A stretch of DNA of 64,000 bases. It comes from Gracilibacillus timonensis. Lineage in GTDB: Bacteria; Bacillota; Bacilli; Bacillales; Amphibacillaceae. The stretch covers positions 1,116,001-1,180,000 of the forward strand of contig NZ_FLKH01000012.1 of NCBI RefSeq assembly GCF_900086715.1, written 5' to 3'. Positions 1 through 7,053 of this stretch are shown piece after piece; position 1 is the stretch's first letter; each line of letters opens with the position of its first letter. A program made the position numbers and the translations under genes. The notes below the pieces were generated by a model that saw only the letters and a list, made by a program, of their open reading frames with translations, had not been told where the DNA came from and searched no databases.

Positions 1-200
1 AAATATGTGTTTGTGACTTAACTGAAATTATTGGTTTATCACAATCAAAATTATCTTATCATCTAAAGATTTTGCTTGATGTCAATCTAATTGAAAGGGA
101 AAAAATCGGTACTTGGAATTATTATCGTTTAAATGAAGAAGAGGTAAGAGGACTACTCTCAGAAGAATTGTGCTGTATTTTTTATCCAGAGAGGAAATAA
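1..200 (+). CDS. arsR: ArsR-family transcriptional repressor, C-terminal part
   Basis: The frame is open from the left edge (first full codon at 3) and stops at 198-200, giving 65 residues. The sequence begins with a Cys-Val-Cys-Asp-Leu segment, which matches the CVCDL arsenite-sensing motif that opens the recognition helix of ArsR repressors. A winged-helix stretch (SQSKLSYHLKIL, then a wing ending in YYRLN) and a short tail follow. It probably represses itself and the permease 83 bp downstream, releasing DNA when As(III) binds the cysteines. The N-terminal third lies outside the window. A related metal or redox sensor of the same family cannot be excluded. Confidence 0.8.
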   Translation, partial: ICVCDLTEIIGLSQSKLSYHLKILLDVNLIEREKIGTWNYYRLNEEEVRGLLSEELCCIFYPERK

Positions 201-217
201 AAAATTTTAAGTTAAAC

Positions 218-257
218 ATCAAATAAAATTGATCTATATATATCAATTTTTTTTGAT
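218..257. promoter_or_regulatory. two tandem ATCAA-N6-TTGAT dyads, candidate ArsR operators
   Basis: Positions 218-233 and 242-257 each form ATCAA-N6-TTGAT, separated by 8 A/T bases; the two units are also inverted copies of each other with one mismatch. They lie between the arsR stop and the permease ribosome site (GGAGG at 272-276). ArsR/SmtB proteins bind such dyads as dimers, so two operators would allow cooperative repression of the permease. The role is inferred. Confidence 0.5.
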
Positions 258-283
258 TTAAAATAGAAAATGGAGGCAAAAAA

Positions 284-1168
284 ATGGATAGTTTTTTGCA
301 GTTTTTGAAAACATTTTTTACGCTTTTTATGGAGTTAACAGTGCTATTTATTTTTATCAGCTTTTTGGTGAGCTGGTTACAACAAAAGGTTACTGAGGAT
401 AGAATTAAACGGGTACTAGATCGTCCGAATAAATGGAGTGGTTATCTTTATGGAACAGGGCTAGGTGCTTTGACCCCGTTTTGTTCATGCTCCACCATAC
501 CAATTTTAGCGGGCTTATTATCTTCCAAAGCACCATTTGGTCCTTCAATGTCATTCTTGATTGCTTCACCTCTCTTGAATCCAGTCATCGTAATATTACT
601 TTGGACCTTACTAGGATGGAAGTTAACACTTTATTATGTTGTCATTGTAGGGGTATTTTCAGTATTGATTGGTGTAGTTTGGAAAACATTGGGGCTTGAG
701 CATTCTGTTAAAAACGTGAACGTTAGAAAAGCAAGCAGTCAAGAGGACAATCTTAAGAAATCAAAGTGGAAATTAGCGCTTGAAGATGCTTGGGGATTCT
801 TTTATCCATTACTGCCTTATTTATTAATTGGTGTTTTTATTGGGGCATTTATTTATGACTTTATTCCGCAAGAATTTATCGTCAAATATGCAGGAGGCGA
901 CAAGCCTTGGACAATTCCAATAGCCGCAGTTGCTGGTATTCCAATGTATATTCGTGCAGAAGCAATCTTACCTATTGGTGACGCTCTAGTAAGCAAGGGG
1001 ATGGGGATTGGTTCCGTTATCGCCCTCTTAATCGGAGGAGCAGGGGCAAGTATTCCCGAAGTTGTCTTGTTGAGTAAGCTTTTCAAGAAAAAATTAGTGA
1101 TTACATTTGTAGCTTCTATTTTGATAGTTGCTATTAGCACAGGATTTATTCTTCAAATATTTCTTTAA
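284..1168 (+). CDS. arsP: ArsP-type organoarsenical efflux permease (DUF318/YraQ family)
   Basis: This 294-residue polytopic membrane protein has hydrophobic segments near residues 12-32, 55-80, 85-110, 112-135, 170-195 and 240-292. The hallmark Phe-Cys-Ser-Cys-Ser-Thr-Ile-Pro sits at about 66-73; the paired cysteines are typical of ArsP permeases, which expel trivalent organoarsenicals such as methylarsenite. The start has a good ribosome site (GGAGG, 7 nt upstream). It follows arsR and is followed 14 bp later by a small Cys-rich protein, so an ars-type operon is likely. The family also contains permeases of unknown substrate, so arsenic specificity is inferred from the motif and the regulator. 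Confidence 0.75.
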   Translation: MDSFLQFLKTFFTLFMELTVLFIFISFLVSWLQQKVTEDRIKRVLDRPNKWSGYLYGTGLGALTPFCSCSTIPILAGLLSSKAPFGPSMSFLIASPLLNPVIVILLWTLLGWKLTLYYVVIVGVFSVLIGVVWKTLGLEHSVKNVNVRKASSQEDNLKKSKWKLALEDAWGFFYPLLPYLLIGVFIGAFIYDFIPQEFIVKYAGGDKPWTIPIAAVAGIPMYIRAEAILPIGDALVSKGMGIGSVIALLIGGAGASIPEVVLLSKLFKKKLVITFVASILIVAISTGFILQIFL

Positions 1169-1182
1169 AGGAGGTGATTCGT

Positions 1183-1332
1183 ATGGCAGAAAAAAAGTCA
1201 GGGCTTAAAAAATTGCTCTCTAAGTCCAATAAAGACTGTTGTAGTATTGAAATCGAGGAAGTAAAAGCCAGTGAAAAAGACTGTTGTGATACTACGGAAC
1301 AGAAGAGTGATAAACAACAGAAAGAGGCTTGA
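1183..1332 (+). CDS. small charged protein with two Cys-Cys pairs, last gene of the ars-like operon
   Basis: A 49-residue ORF starts 14 bp after the permease stop behind a near-perfect ribosome site (AAAGGAGGTGATTCGT), so translation is very likely. The protein is hydrophilic, Lys/Glu-rich, and carries two similar blocks, KDCCSIEIEE and KDCCDTTE. Two vicinal dithiols 14 residues apart in an arsenic-type operon suggest a cytoplasmic metalloid-binding or delivery peptide, or a redox partner of the permease. I do not recognise a named family, and the function is inferred from context. It is followed directly by an intrinsic terminator. Confidence 0.7.
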   Translation: MAEKKSGLKKLLSKSNKDCCSIEIEEVKASEKDCCDTTEQKSDKQQKEA

Positions 1333-1360
1333 TGATCAGTCAGAATTTTTTGGCATCGAA

Positions 1361-1393
1361 ACAAAGGACTTTCTAAAAAAGTCCTTTGTTTTT
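1361..1393 (+). terminator. intrinsic terminator of the ars-like operon
   Basis: An 11-bp stem (ACAAAGGACTT / AAGTCCTTTGT) with a short A-rich loop is followed by a T run, 29 bp after the stop of the small Cys-rich gene. Confidence 0.85.
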
Positions 1394-1600
1394 CGCGAGT
1401 GGCAGCACATACCACTAAAGGGTGAAAGTCCCGAATGCGCCGCCCAGCCGGAAAGCATTAGCTGACATGTAGTGCGCGTACTGTGAAGTAGCGTGCGGAG
1501 GACATGAAAGCAAACCTCTGACCAGAGCTGGGATCCCATGATGGCATGAGAGAAGGATGACTGTGCAAAACAACAGGAAGTCCAAATAGCTGGCAATCTC
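1394..1600 (+). mobile_element. group II intron fragment (5' ribozyme portion)
   Basis: The stretch has features typical of the 5' half of bacterial group II introns: GGGTGAAAGTCCCGA near 1419, CCGGAAAGCATTAGCTGAC at about 1448-1466, GTGCGGAGGACA near 1493 and a conserved-looking CCAGAGCTGGGATC near 1521. It contains no reverse-transcriptase ORF. A clean GUGCG 5' end is not visible, and the right side stops abruptly inside a nucleoside phosphorylase gene at about 1600. The base composition is richer in G+C than its surroundings. It is probably a dead remnant left by a deletion that removed the intron's 3' part. Confidence 0.6.
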
Positions 1601-2041
1601 GACATGTTTGGTGTTTAGTGCTTGCTTGATGCAGGCTAAAAGCTGAAAGTCTGGAACAGCTGGATAAATTTCTTCCATATAAGCCTTGGTTGTTCCTTCA
1701 TCACGGATCGCACCCGTTGCGACAAGAAGATCGCCAAGCTGCATTTCAGGTTGGAGGGCCCCGCAGCTGCCTATCCGAATCGCATACTTGACCCCAATGT
1801 TCGCAAGTTCTTCCACACCAATTCCAGTGGATGGTCCGCCCATGCCAGTTGACATCACGAGTACACGAGTCCCATTGTAGTATCCAATCAAACTTTTATA
1901 CTCCCGATTAAAGACTAATTCCTTTGGAGAATCCAACCACTTTTTTAATCGATCTACACGTGCAGGATCACCAGGCAGGAGGACTTTATCAACTGCTATG
2001 TCATTTGATAATTGGATATGAGGCTGAACAGTTTTGGGCAA
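1597..2041 (-). pseudogene. truncated nucleoside phosphorylase (uridine phosphorylase-like)
   Basis: It reads from a TTG start at 2041 (ribosome site AAAGGAGGTG just upstream) for about 148 residues that clearly belong to the PNP/UDP family: LLPGDPARVDRL phosphate site, STGMGGPSTGIGVEEL, and RIGSCGALQ. Homology ends near 1600, where the frame runs into the group II intron fragment and picks up 60 unrelated residues. The family is about 250 residues long, so the C-terminal ribose and base-binding part is missing. Such enzymes cleave nucleosides with phosphate in salvage. It is most likely inactive, although the N-terminal half keeps an intact frame and translation signal, suggesting recent damage. 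Confidence 0.75.
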
Positions 2042-2156
2042 ATTTTCACCTCCTTTTGTGAAATATATAACTTAATAAGCTGTTGTTCACTATGAGGTCA
2101 ATCATAACGGAGATAAAATGTTTTCGTTTTCATCAATTGTATATTATTTTGAACTA

Positions 2157-2527
2157 CCCCCACTTCATTTTCTAATGAAAATTTGAAGTGGGAGATTCCT
2201 GCGAACACCGGTGCATCCACCAGTTTTTTAGCAGGCTAACCCCGTCATCCCAACGGTTCGTGCTTTATATCTTGTACGCCCGACTCGCCACACGTCCTAC
2301 TTTAGCTTGATTTTCGCAACTTCGGGTCGTGTGGGGCGACTGAACGTTGAAGATTTTACGTTGCAGACGATTTTCCTGCAACAACCTCCTATCTTCAGTT
2401 TTCAAAGAGCAACTTACAATCATATTATAGCACAAATGTTCGCTGTTTTCAACTATTTAGGATACTACCGACATTCATCTCCCACCTACTCATTGGGCTA
2501 TGCCCTTCACATTCCTTGAGGTGGGAG
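2157..2527 (-). mobile_element. non-autonomous IS200/IS605-like element without transposase
   Basis: About 370 bp is bounded by hairpins with related GGGAG stems: 2159-2192 (CCCACTTC...GAAGTGGG) and 2479-2527 (CTCCCACCT...AGGTGGGAG). Subterminal imperfect hairpins, rather than terminal inverted repeats, are how IS200/IS605 ends are built. No tnpA or tnpB ORF is present. Read on the minus strand, a consensus sigma-A promoter lies just inside one end, followed by structured sequence including GGTGGATGCACCGG and ending near the second hairpin. That resembles the right-end RNA of tnpB elements. Assignment to the family is by architecture and memory of related ends, not a search. Confidence 0.5.
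2424..2452 (-). promoter_or_regulatory. sigma-A promoter inside the IS605-like element
   Basis: On the minus strand TTGAAA (2447-2452) and TATAAT (2424-2429) are separated by exactly 17 bp. Transcription would run leftwards through the element and out at about 2157. No ORF of useful length follows, so the product would be non-coding. Confidence 0.65.
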
Positions 2528-2703
2528 TCTTCTGTCGGAGTTTGATAAAGGATTATTGGTAAATAGCAAAGACCAATGTTCATAAAAATGAAAGAAAAGG
2601 ATGCATTTCCGGTAATTAGAATGAAACAGCCTAATTTTAGAAAAAATTGTCGTACAGCAGCTCCGTTGTTTGGTACATACTAAAAGACAAGGAGGTGTTA
2701 GCC

Positions 2704-2862
2704 ATGGATAAGAAAGAGAAGAATAACAAGCAACCATTTGAAGGTGGTAAAGGCGTTCAAACGGTGCAAAATCAGTTGAATGAGAGTTATCAAAGTGGAG
2801 TGGTGGAAGACCAATTAAAAAACAATAGAGGAGTACATCATTTTAACAATAAGAGCAGATAA
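2704..2862 (+). CDS. small hydrophilic protein of unknown function
   Basis: The ATG at 2704 sits 8 nt behind AAGGAGGTG, a very strong ribosome site, which supports this start over the upstream in-frame codons. The 52-residue product is polar and rich in Asn, Gln, Lys and Val, with no cysteine, no hydrophobic segment and no signal peptide. Its composition recalls small spore or stress peptides of Bacillaceae, but I recognise no family. It lies alone between the IS605-like element and the homing endonuclease. No terminator with a T run is evident after it. Confidence 0.55.
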   Translation: MDKKEKNNKQPFEGGKGVQTVQNQLNESYQSGVVEDQLKNNRGVHHFNNKSR

Positions 2863-3034
2863 TAAAAATAAGAATGTATCTATTTGTTGAAAGGACGTCG
2901 CTACTTGTTGATTACGATACTAAGTGGTGACGTTTTACATAGCGGGTGTATGGCTTGCAAATATAAAATAATATGTTAAAATTAATTTAGGAACACTAGT
3001 TCTTTTTAGTGGCGGTGGGAGGGGAAGAATAAAT

Positions 3035-3868
3035 ATGTGTCGGCGTTCTAGCAAAAGAAATTTAGAGATTAATGAAATTATCAAATTGTATGAAGATGGA
3101 GAAAGTACAACCGAAATCGCAACAATTGCAAACGTTTCCTCGAGGTATATTCGAATGCTATTGAAACAGCATCATGTTGAAATGAGACCACGCGGGAGCT
3201 GGAAGAGAAAATATACATTAAATGAAAATTATTTTAAAACATGGTCAAATAATATGGCATATATACTAGGTTTTATCATAGCAGATGGAACCATAGCTAG
3301 AGATGTTCAATTTGTAAGCATAGCTCAAAAAGAAAAATATATTCTTGAAGCTATAAGAGAAGAATTAGGATCCAATCAACCGATTGTTAAAAATAAAGAT
3401 ACCGGAGTTTATATGTTAACCATAAATAGTAAAGTAATGAAGAATGATTTAATCGAAATACATGGGGTAAAACCTAACAAATCAAGTACTATTGAATTTC
3501 CGCACGTACCTAAGGAATATATGAGTCATTTTATTCGAGGTTATTTTGATGGTGATGGTTTTGTTAATTATGAAAAATTCTTTGTCAGTTTTGTAGGTGG
3601 TTCTAAATCATTTATGGATGCATTAAAAAATGAAATAGAGGCAAATGGTTTGGAGACAAATTTCACGGAACATGATACATTTTTTCGTGTATATGTAAGT
3701 GGACGTAGAACCATTAAATTATTTTCTGAATGGATATACCAAAATAAAGGATTGTATCTAAAAAGAAAATATGCAGCTTTTCAAAAAGAATTACTACCTT
3801 TAGATCAATTAAAGGATCGGGAATTGAAAATGCATAAAAATGCCCTTAAAACAAGAAAGGGTAGTTAA
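3035..3868 (+). CDS. free-standing LAGLIDADG homing endonuclease with N-terminal HTH
   Basis: This 277-residue protein has two LAGLIDADG-type helices, YILGFIIADGTI (about 76-87) and HFIRGYFDGDGFV (about 167-179). Their acidic ends (ADG, GDG) supply the two metal-binding residues, so one chain forms both half-sites. Residues 8-45 read as a helix-turn-helix (LYEDGESTTEIATIANVSSR), probably for target recognition. The ribosome site GGGAGGGGAAG precedes the ATG. No host intron or intein is visible around it, so it appears as an intergenic mobile endonuclease. Codon use is A+T-richer than the flanking metabolic genes, which fits acquisition. Confidence 0.85.
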   Translation: MCRRSSKRNLEINEIIKLYEDGESTTEIATIANVSSRYIRMLLKQHHVEMRPRGSWKRKYTLNENYFKTWSNNMAYILGFIIADGTIARDVQFVSIAQKEKYILEAIREELGSNQPIVKNKDTGVYMLTINSKVMKNDLIEIHGVKPNKSSTIEFPHVPKEYMSHFIRGYFDGDGFVNYEKFFVSFVGGSKSFMDALKNEIEANGLETNFTEHDTFFRVYVSGRRTIKLFSEWIYQNKGLYLKRKYAAFQKELLPLDQLKDRELKMHKNALKTRKGS

Positions 3869-3940
3869 GTACCACAACTAAGGCAATATATAAAAAAAAT
3901 CTAGTAGACATAATATATATTATCGGAAGTCGTAATAAAA

Positions 3941-3997
3941 AACAAAATTCCGTCTCATATACTAAGTATACTTTAGATAGTGAGACAGAATTTTGTT
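3941..3997 (-). terminator. hairpin with T tract on the minus strand
   Basis: Arms 3941-3957 and 3981-3997 pair over about 17 bp with one mismatch. On the minus strand the hairpin is followed by TTTTTTATTAC; on the plus strand there is no T run. It could end transcription coming leftwards from the uppP cassette or from the gene remnant at 4071-4260. Confidence 0.6.
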
Positions 3998-4519
3998 AAA
4001 CACTAGGATGCAGTTTGTTTTTTTCTATATTATCTAATACTTCGTTATCAATTTCTAATCTTCAAACCACTCACAGCTTTAAAAAAATCTTTTGCAAATT
4101 AAACCGAATTCTTCCCGATGGCATATGCGCGGTTATTAAACCGAATTCTTTATCATTAACTGCATATGTACTAATTCGTTTCTTCATATTTGTATTTATG
4201 TCAATTCCCAAATCATCATTTTCTTCATCGCTTTACTATTTTCAAGATAATTCCTTTTGGTATACATTACCATCTTACTAATTCGACGCTGCACTAACAA
4301 GCCACCAGCCTACTCCTATGTATACTTAGAGGCAATCAATAAACTCTGGTCAAAAGCATTGCTGTTGGTAAGTATTCTTTAAAAGTGGTAATATCAGAGC
4401 TGCACACAACGCTGGTACGAAAGGAGAAATTTCCGCTTGTAAAGGCAATATCCGAATCACTTTCTTGAAATAGAGCCACATCTTCCCCGTCTTCATTTTG
4501 ACAGGAGAAAGTTTCTTTA
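3998..4519. other. gene-poor gap with a possible degraded minus-strand ORF
   Basis: No intact gene is seen. On the minus strand 4187-4071 reads as a 38-residue peptide (ATG at 4187) containing KRISTYAVNDKEFGLITAHM, and its frame is open further upstream; the sequence to about 4260 continues in another frame as if after a frameshift. TTAAACCGAATTCTT occurs twice (near 4099 and 4136). This looks like the tail of a decayed gene of unknown type. The stretch 4360-4500 is open in two overlapping frames but shows no recognisable protein. Confidence 0.3.
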
Positions 4520-5344
4520 TTATAAAAAAACGAGGGTCATAATACCGACAATGATACAGTAAAACGCAAAATATTCGAGTTTTCCACGCAACATGATATG
4601 CATAAACCACTTTAATGCAAAGTAGCTTGCGATAAAAGCGGTAATAAAGGCTATCAGATATGGCGCCCACAACTGAGTCATCGCTGGATCTCTTGTGATC
4701 TCAGGGATTTCTAATAGACCCGTACCTAAACTGACTGGGATATAGAGTAAAAAAGAAAAACGCAAGGCCGTTTCTTTTTTCATCCCAACAAGCATCGAAG
4801 CAACAATGGTTGCACCAGATCTGCTGATGCCTGGTGTCACTGCAATAGACTGCACTAGACCGACGATGATCGCATCTTTTGTCGACAAATCGCCATCTTG
4901 TTTACGACCACGTAAGTTGCGAATCATCCAAAGAGCCAGTGCTGTGACTAACAGCGTAATTCCGACGACTTCTGTTCCATTTAAAACTTCACCAAGTACA
5001 TCTCCGAATAGCAGGCCGATAATCCCAACAGGAATGGTTGCAATCACCAAATAGATCACAAACATAAAGTCCTTTTTCGTTGCTGGCTCTCTTTTTAATA
5101 GAAAACGGCATGTATTCATGAATAAACGAGCGATATCCTTACGATATATCAGCATAACAGCAAGCAAAGAAGCAAAATTGACGAATATTTCAAAAGATAA
5201 TCCCTCTGTTTCCAGGTTAAATAATTTCCTGACAATAATGATATGACCACTAGATGATATGGGTATTGGTTCTGTGACTCCTTGAACAAGACCAAGGATA
5301 AAATATTGCAGTAAAGTCCAGATCTGACTAAAAGATTCCATCAT
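4520..5344 (-). CDS. uppP: UppP-family undecaprenyl-diphosphate phosphatase (BcrD-like)
   Basis: A 274-residue multi-pass membrane protein that dephosphorylates undecaprenyl pyrophosphate, recycling the wall-lipid carrier and competing with bacitracin for its target. Motif 1 reads [16 protein letters not shown] (about 19-34) and motif 2 PGISRSGAT (171-179), with the conserved Arg at 175. The first conserved Glu of the family motif is Gln here (residue 21), as I recall for some alternative UppP copies. It is the last gene of a minus-strand cassette with an ABC exporter and a two-component system, 16 bp after the permease. The context points to drug resistance rather than the sole housekeeping enzyme. 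Confidence 0.85.
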   Translation of the reverse strand: MMESFSQIWTLLQYFILGLVQGVTEPIPISSSGHIIIVRKLFNLETEGLSFEIFVNFASLLAVMLIYRKDIARLFMNTCRFLLKREPATKKDFMFVIYLVIATIPVGIIGLLFGDVLGEVLNGTEVVGITLLVTALALWMIRNLRGRKQDGDLSTKDAIIVGLVQSIAVTPGISRSGATIVASMLVGMKKETALRFSFLLYIPVSLGTGLLEIPEITRDPAMTQLWAPYLIAFITAFIASYFALKWFMHIMLRGKLEYFAFYCIIVGIMTLVFL

Positions 5345-5360
5345 TTGATTCCCTCTCTTT

Positions 5361-6095
5361 TTAATGAATATCTGTTTTCTGAAAATAGGCGATCATCATT
5401 ACAGCCCCAGCCAGCGCCGTAATGGCAATCATTGTATAAGAATATTCAGCTGGATAAGTGGCCGGAAGTGTTTGATTTGCTATATCACCTGCTGCTGCCC
5501 ATGGAAATAACCCTCTATGTTCTGAATTACCTGCCATAACGTTGATCAGCGTGATAATAATCGTAAAAATGATGGTGGGGACATAATTTTTCATCACCAA
5601 TGTAACGAATATGATGGGAGTGGAAAGGATAAATAATAATACGCCACCCGTAACAAATTGCTGCAATGATGCTAATAACAGCGAAGTGCTCCAACCATCA
5701 AACTGTAGTAATAAACCTATTCCGGCAGTGAGGCACCAAGCCAGTGCGGTTAACAGTGAAATCCAGATGAATAGTAACATCATCTTGCTCACCATGAAAC
5801 TTAGACGGGACACAGGGATAGTTAGTAAATTTTTTAATGTGTTTTCCGTGTATTCCCGATGAAAAAGATAAGTTGTTACTACTCCATATAACGGAACGCC
5901 TATAATAAGAACGGTATACAAATTGACTTGAAAGAAAAGCTGATCGAAAAGAATTGTCTCTTCACTAATGTAGCTTGCAACCACTACAACAAAAGGAGCT
6001 ACTGTAGCGCCAAGTATGCTTATCAACAGCATGCTGGAGCGTTTTAATTTTAAACATTCCGTCCATAATAAACTAACCAATGGCACCACCTCCAA
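5361..6095 (-). CDS. ABC-2 type permease, bacitracin/peptide antibiotic export (BcrB-like)
   Basis: A 244-residue membrane protein with six hydrophobic segments (about 20-42, 55-78, 102-130, 145-168, 172-193, 219-238) and the ABC-2 layout of BcrB-type permeases. Its start lies inside the last codons of the ATPase gene (23-bp overlap), so the two are probably translationally coupled and form one transporter. With UppP 16 bp downstream and a two-component system upstream, the likely job is removing bacitracin or a similar membrane-active peptide from the cell envelope. Substrate is inferred from context. Confidence 0.8.
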   Translation of the reverse strand: MEVVPLVSLLWTECLKLKRSSMLLISILGATVAPFVVVVASYISEETILFDQLFFQVNLYTVLIIGVPLYGVVTTYLFHREYTENTLKNLLTIPVSRLSFMVSKMMLLFIWISLLTALAWCLTAGIGLLLQFDGWSTSLLLASLQQFVTGGVLLFILSTPIIFVTLVMKNYVPTIIFTIIITLINVMAGNSEHRGLFPWAAAGDIANQTLPATYPAEYSYTMIAITALAGAVMMIAYFQKTDIH

Positions 6096-7002
6096 CTAGT
6101 TTGGTAAAGTAATCTTCCAGTCTGTCTTCGTTTATCATTATTTTGAATACTTCTATCCCATGTTCAACCAACGCATGATTGATCTTTCCTTGTTGTCCTA
6201 CATGAGAATAGATACGAATGTTGCCCCCAAGATGAACTTCATAATCAACAATACCAAAGTGTTTTTCCAAAATCATCGCTGCTTTATGATCGTTAGAGAC
6301 TTGAAATTCTAAATATTTGCGATTCCTTTCTTTCATTTGCTGAAAGGAGATTTCTTCTAGAAGTTTGCCCTCGTGAATCATCCCGATATGGTCAGCTAAT
6401 TGTTCGATTTCCGATAAAATATGACTGGACACAAAAATCGTTATGTTTCTTTCTCTTGCCAGTGTTTGAATCATGTTTCTCATTTCTTTAATGCCAATTG
6501 GATCTAAGCCATTGGTAGGTTCGTCTAGTATTAATAATTCTGGGTAATGAAGCAGAGCTCTAGCGATTCCTAACCTTTGCTTCATGCCTAACGAATATTG
6601 TCCCACTAGCTTTTTTGTTTCATGCTGTAAATCAACTATCTCTAAAGCCTCTTCCAGTGCATTTCTCTTATGAACCCCCATGATTTTCGCATTGATTGAT
6701 AAATTTTCTTTTGCGGTTAGATTTTCATAAAAACCTGGCACTTCTACGATGGAACCTATCCGTCTTAAAATATCATTTTGATGTTTAAAGAAATTCTCCC
6801 CAAATATTTCGATGCGTCCAGAGGTTGGTTTAATCAATCCCAATAGCATGCGGATGGTAGTCGTTTTTCCGGCTCCGTTTCTGCCAAGAAAACCGTATAT
6901 GTCTCCTTGATTTACCGTTAAATGAAGCTGATCTACAGCATGTTGCTGCTGGTAAGTTTTCGTTAAATGGGACGTTTTAATAATTTCGCTTATGGTAAAC
7001 AC
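6073..7002 (-). CDS. ABC transporter ATPase, BcrA-like
   Basis: A 309-residue ATP-binding subunit with Walker A GRNGAGKTT (40-48), a Q-loop region, signature YSLGMKQR (about 138-145), Walker B LLILDEPTNGLD (about 157-168) and a switch His in SSHILSEIEQ. The C-terminal extension of about 90 residues is typical of drug-export ATPases of the BcrA/NatA group. It drives the permease encoded by the overlapping next gene. It starts 52 bp after the kinase gene; a TATAAT-like box at about 7028-7033 on the minus strand may give it its own promoter. Confidence 0.88.
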   Translation of the reverse strand: MFTISEIIKTSHLTKTYQQQHAVDQLHLTVNQGDIYGFLGRNGAGKTTTIRMLLGLIKPTSGRIEIFGENFFKHQNDILRRIGSIVEVPGFYENLTAKENLSINAKIMGVHKRNALEEALEIVDLQHETKKLVGQYSLGMKQRLGIARALLHYPELLILDEPTNGLDPIGIKEMRNMIQTLARERNITIFVSSHILSEIEQLADHIGMIHEGKLLEEISFQQMKERNRKYLEFQVSNDHKAAMILEKHFGIVDYEVHLGGNIRIYSHVGQQGKINHALVEHGIEVFKIMINEDRLEDYFTKLVGGGAIG

Positions 7003-7053
7003 CTGCTTTCCCTACTTATAGTTATATTATAAGGAACAAATTTTAAAACGCCC

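Noticed and set aside
1415-1600. Continuation of the nucleoside phosphorylase frame as a 208-residue fusion protein
   Set aside because: The last 60 residues are antisense to group II intron sequence and show no protein family; the frame is open by chance.
2157-2527. HEARO/IscB-type RNA
   Set aside because: Considered as an alternative to a TnpB-type right end, but I could not match its known core by eye, and the end hairpins fit IS200/IS605 better.
4015-4281. 88-codon plus-strand ORF
   Set aside because: No ribosome site, composition of random AT-rich sequence, and lies over a minus-strand remnant.
7022-7053. Separate promoter between the kinase and BcrA-like ATPase genes
   Set aside because: A TATAAT-like box is present but no acceptable -35 was found at 16-18 bp, so it is mentioned only in the gene entry.
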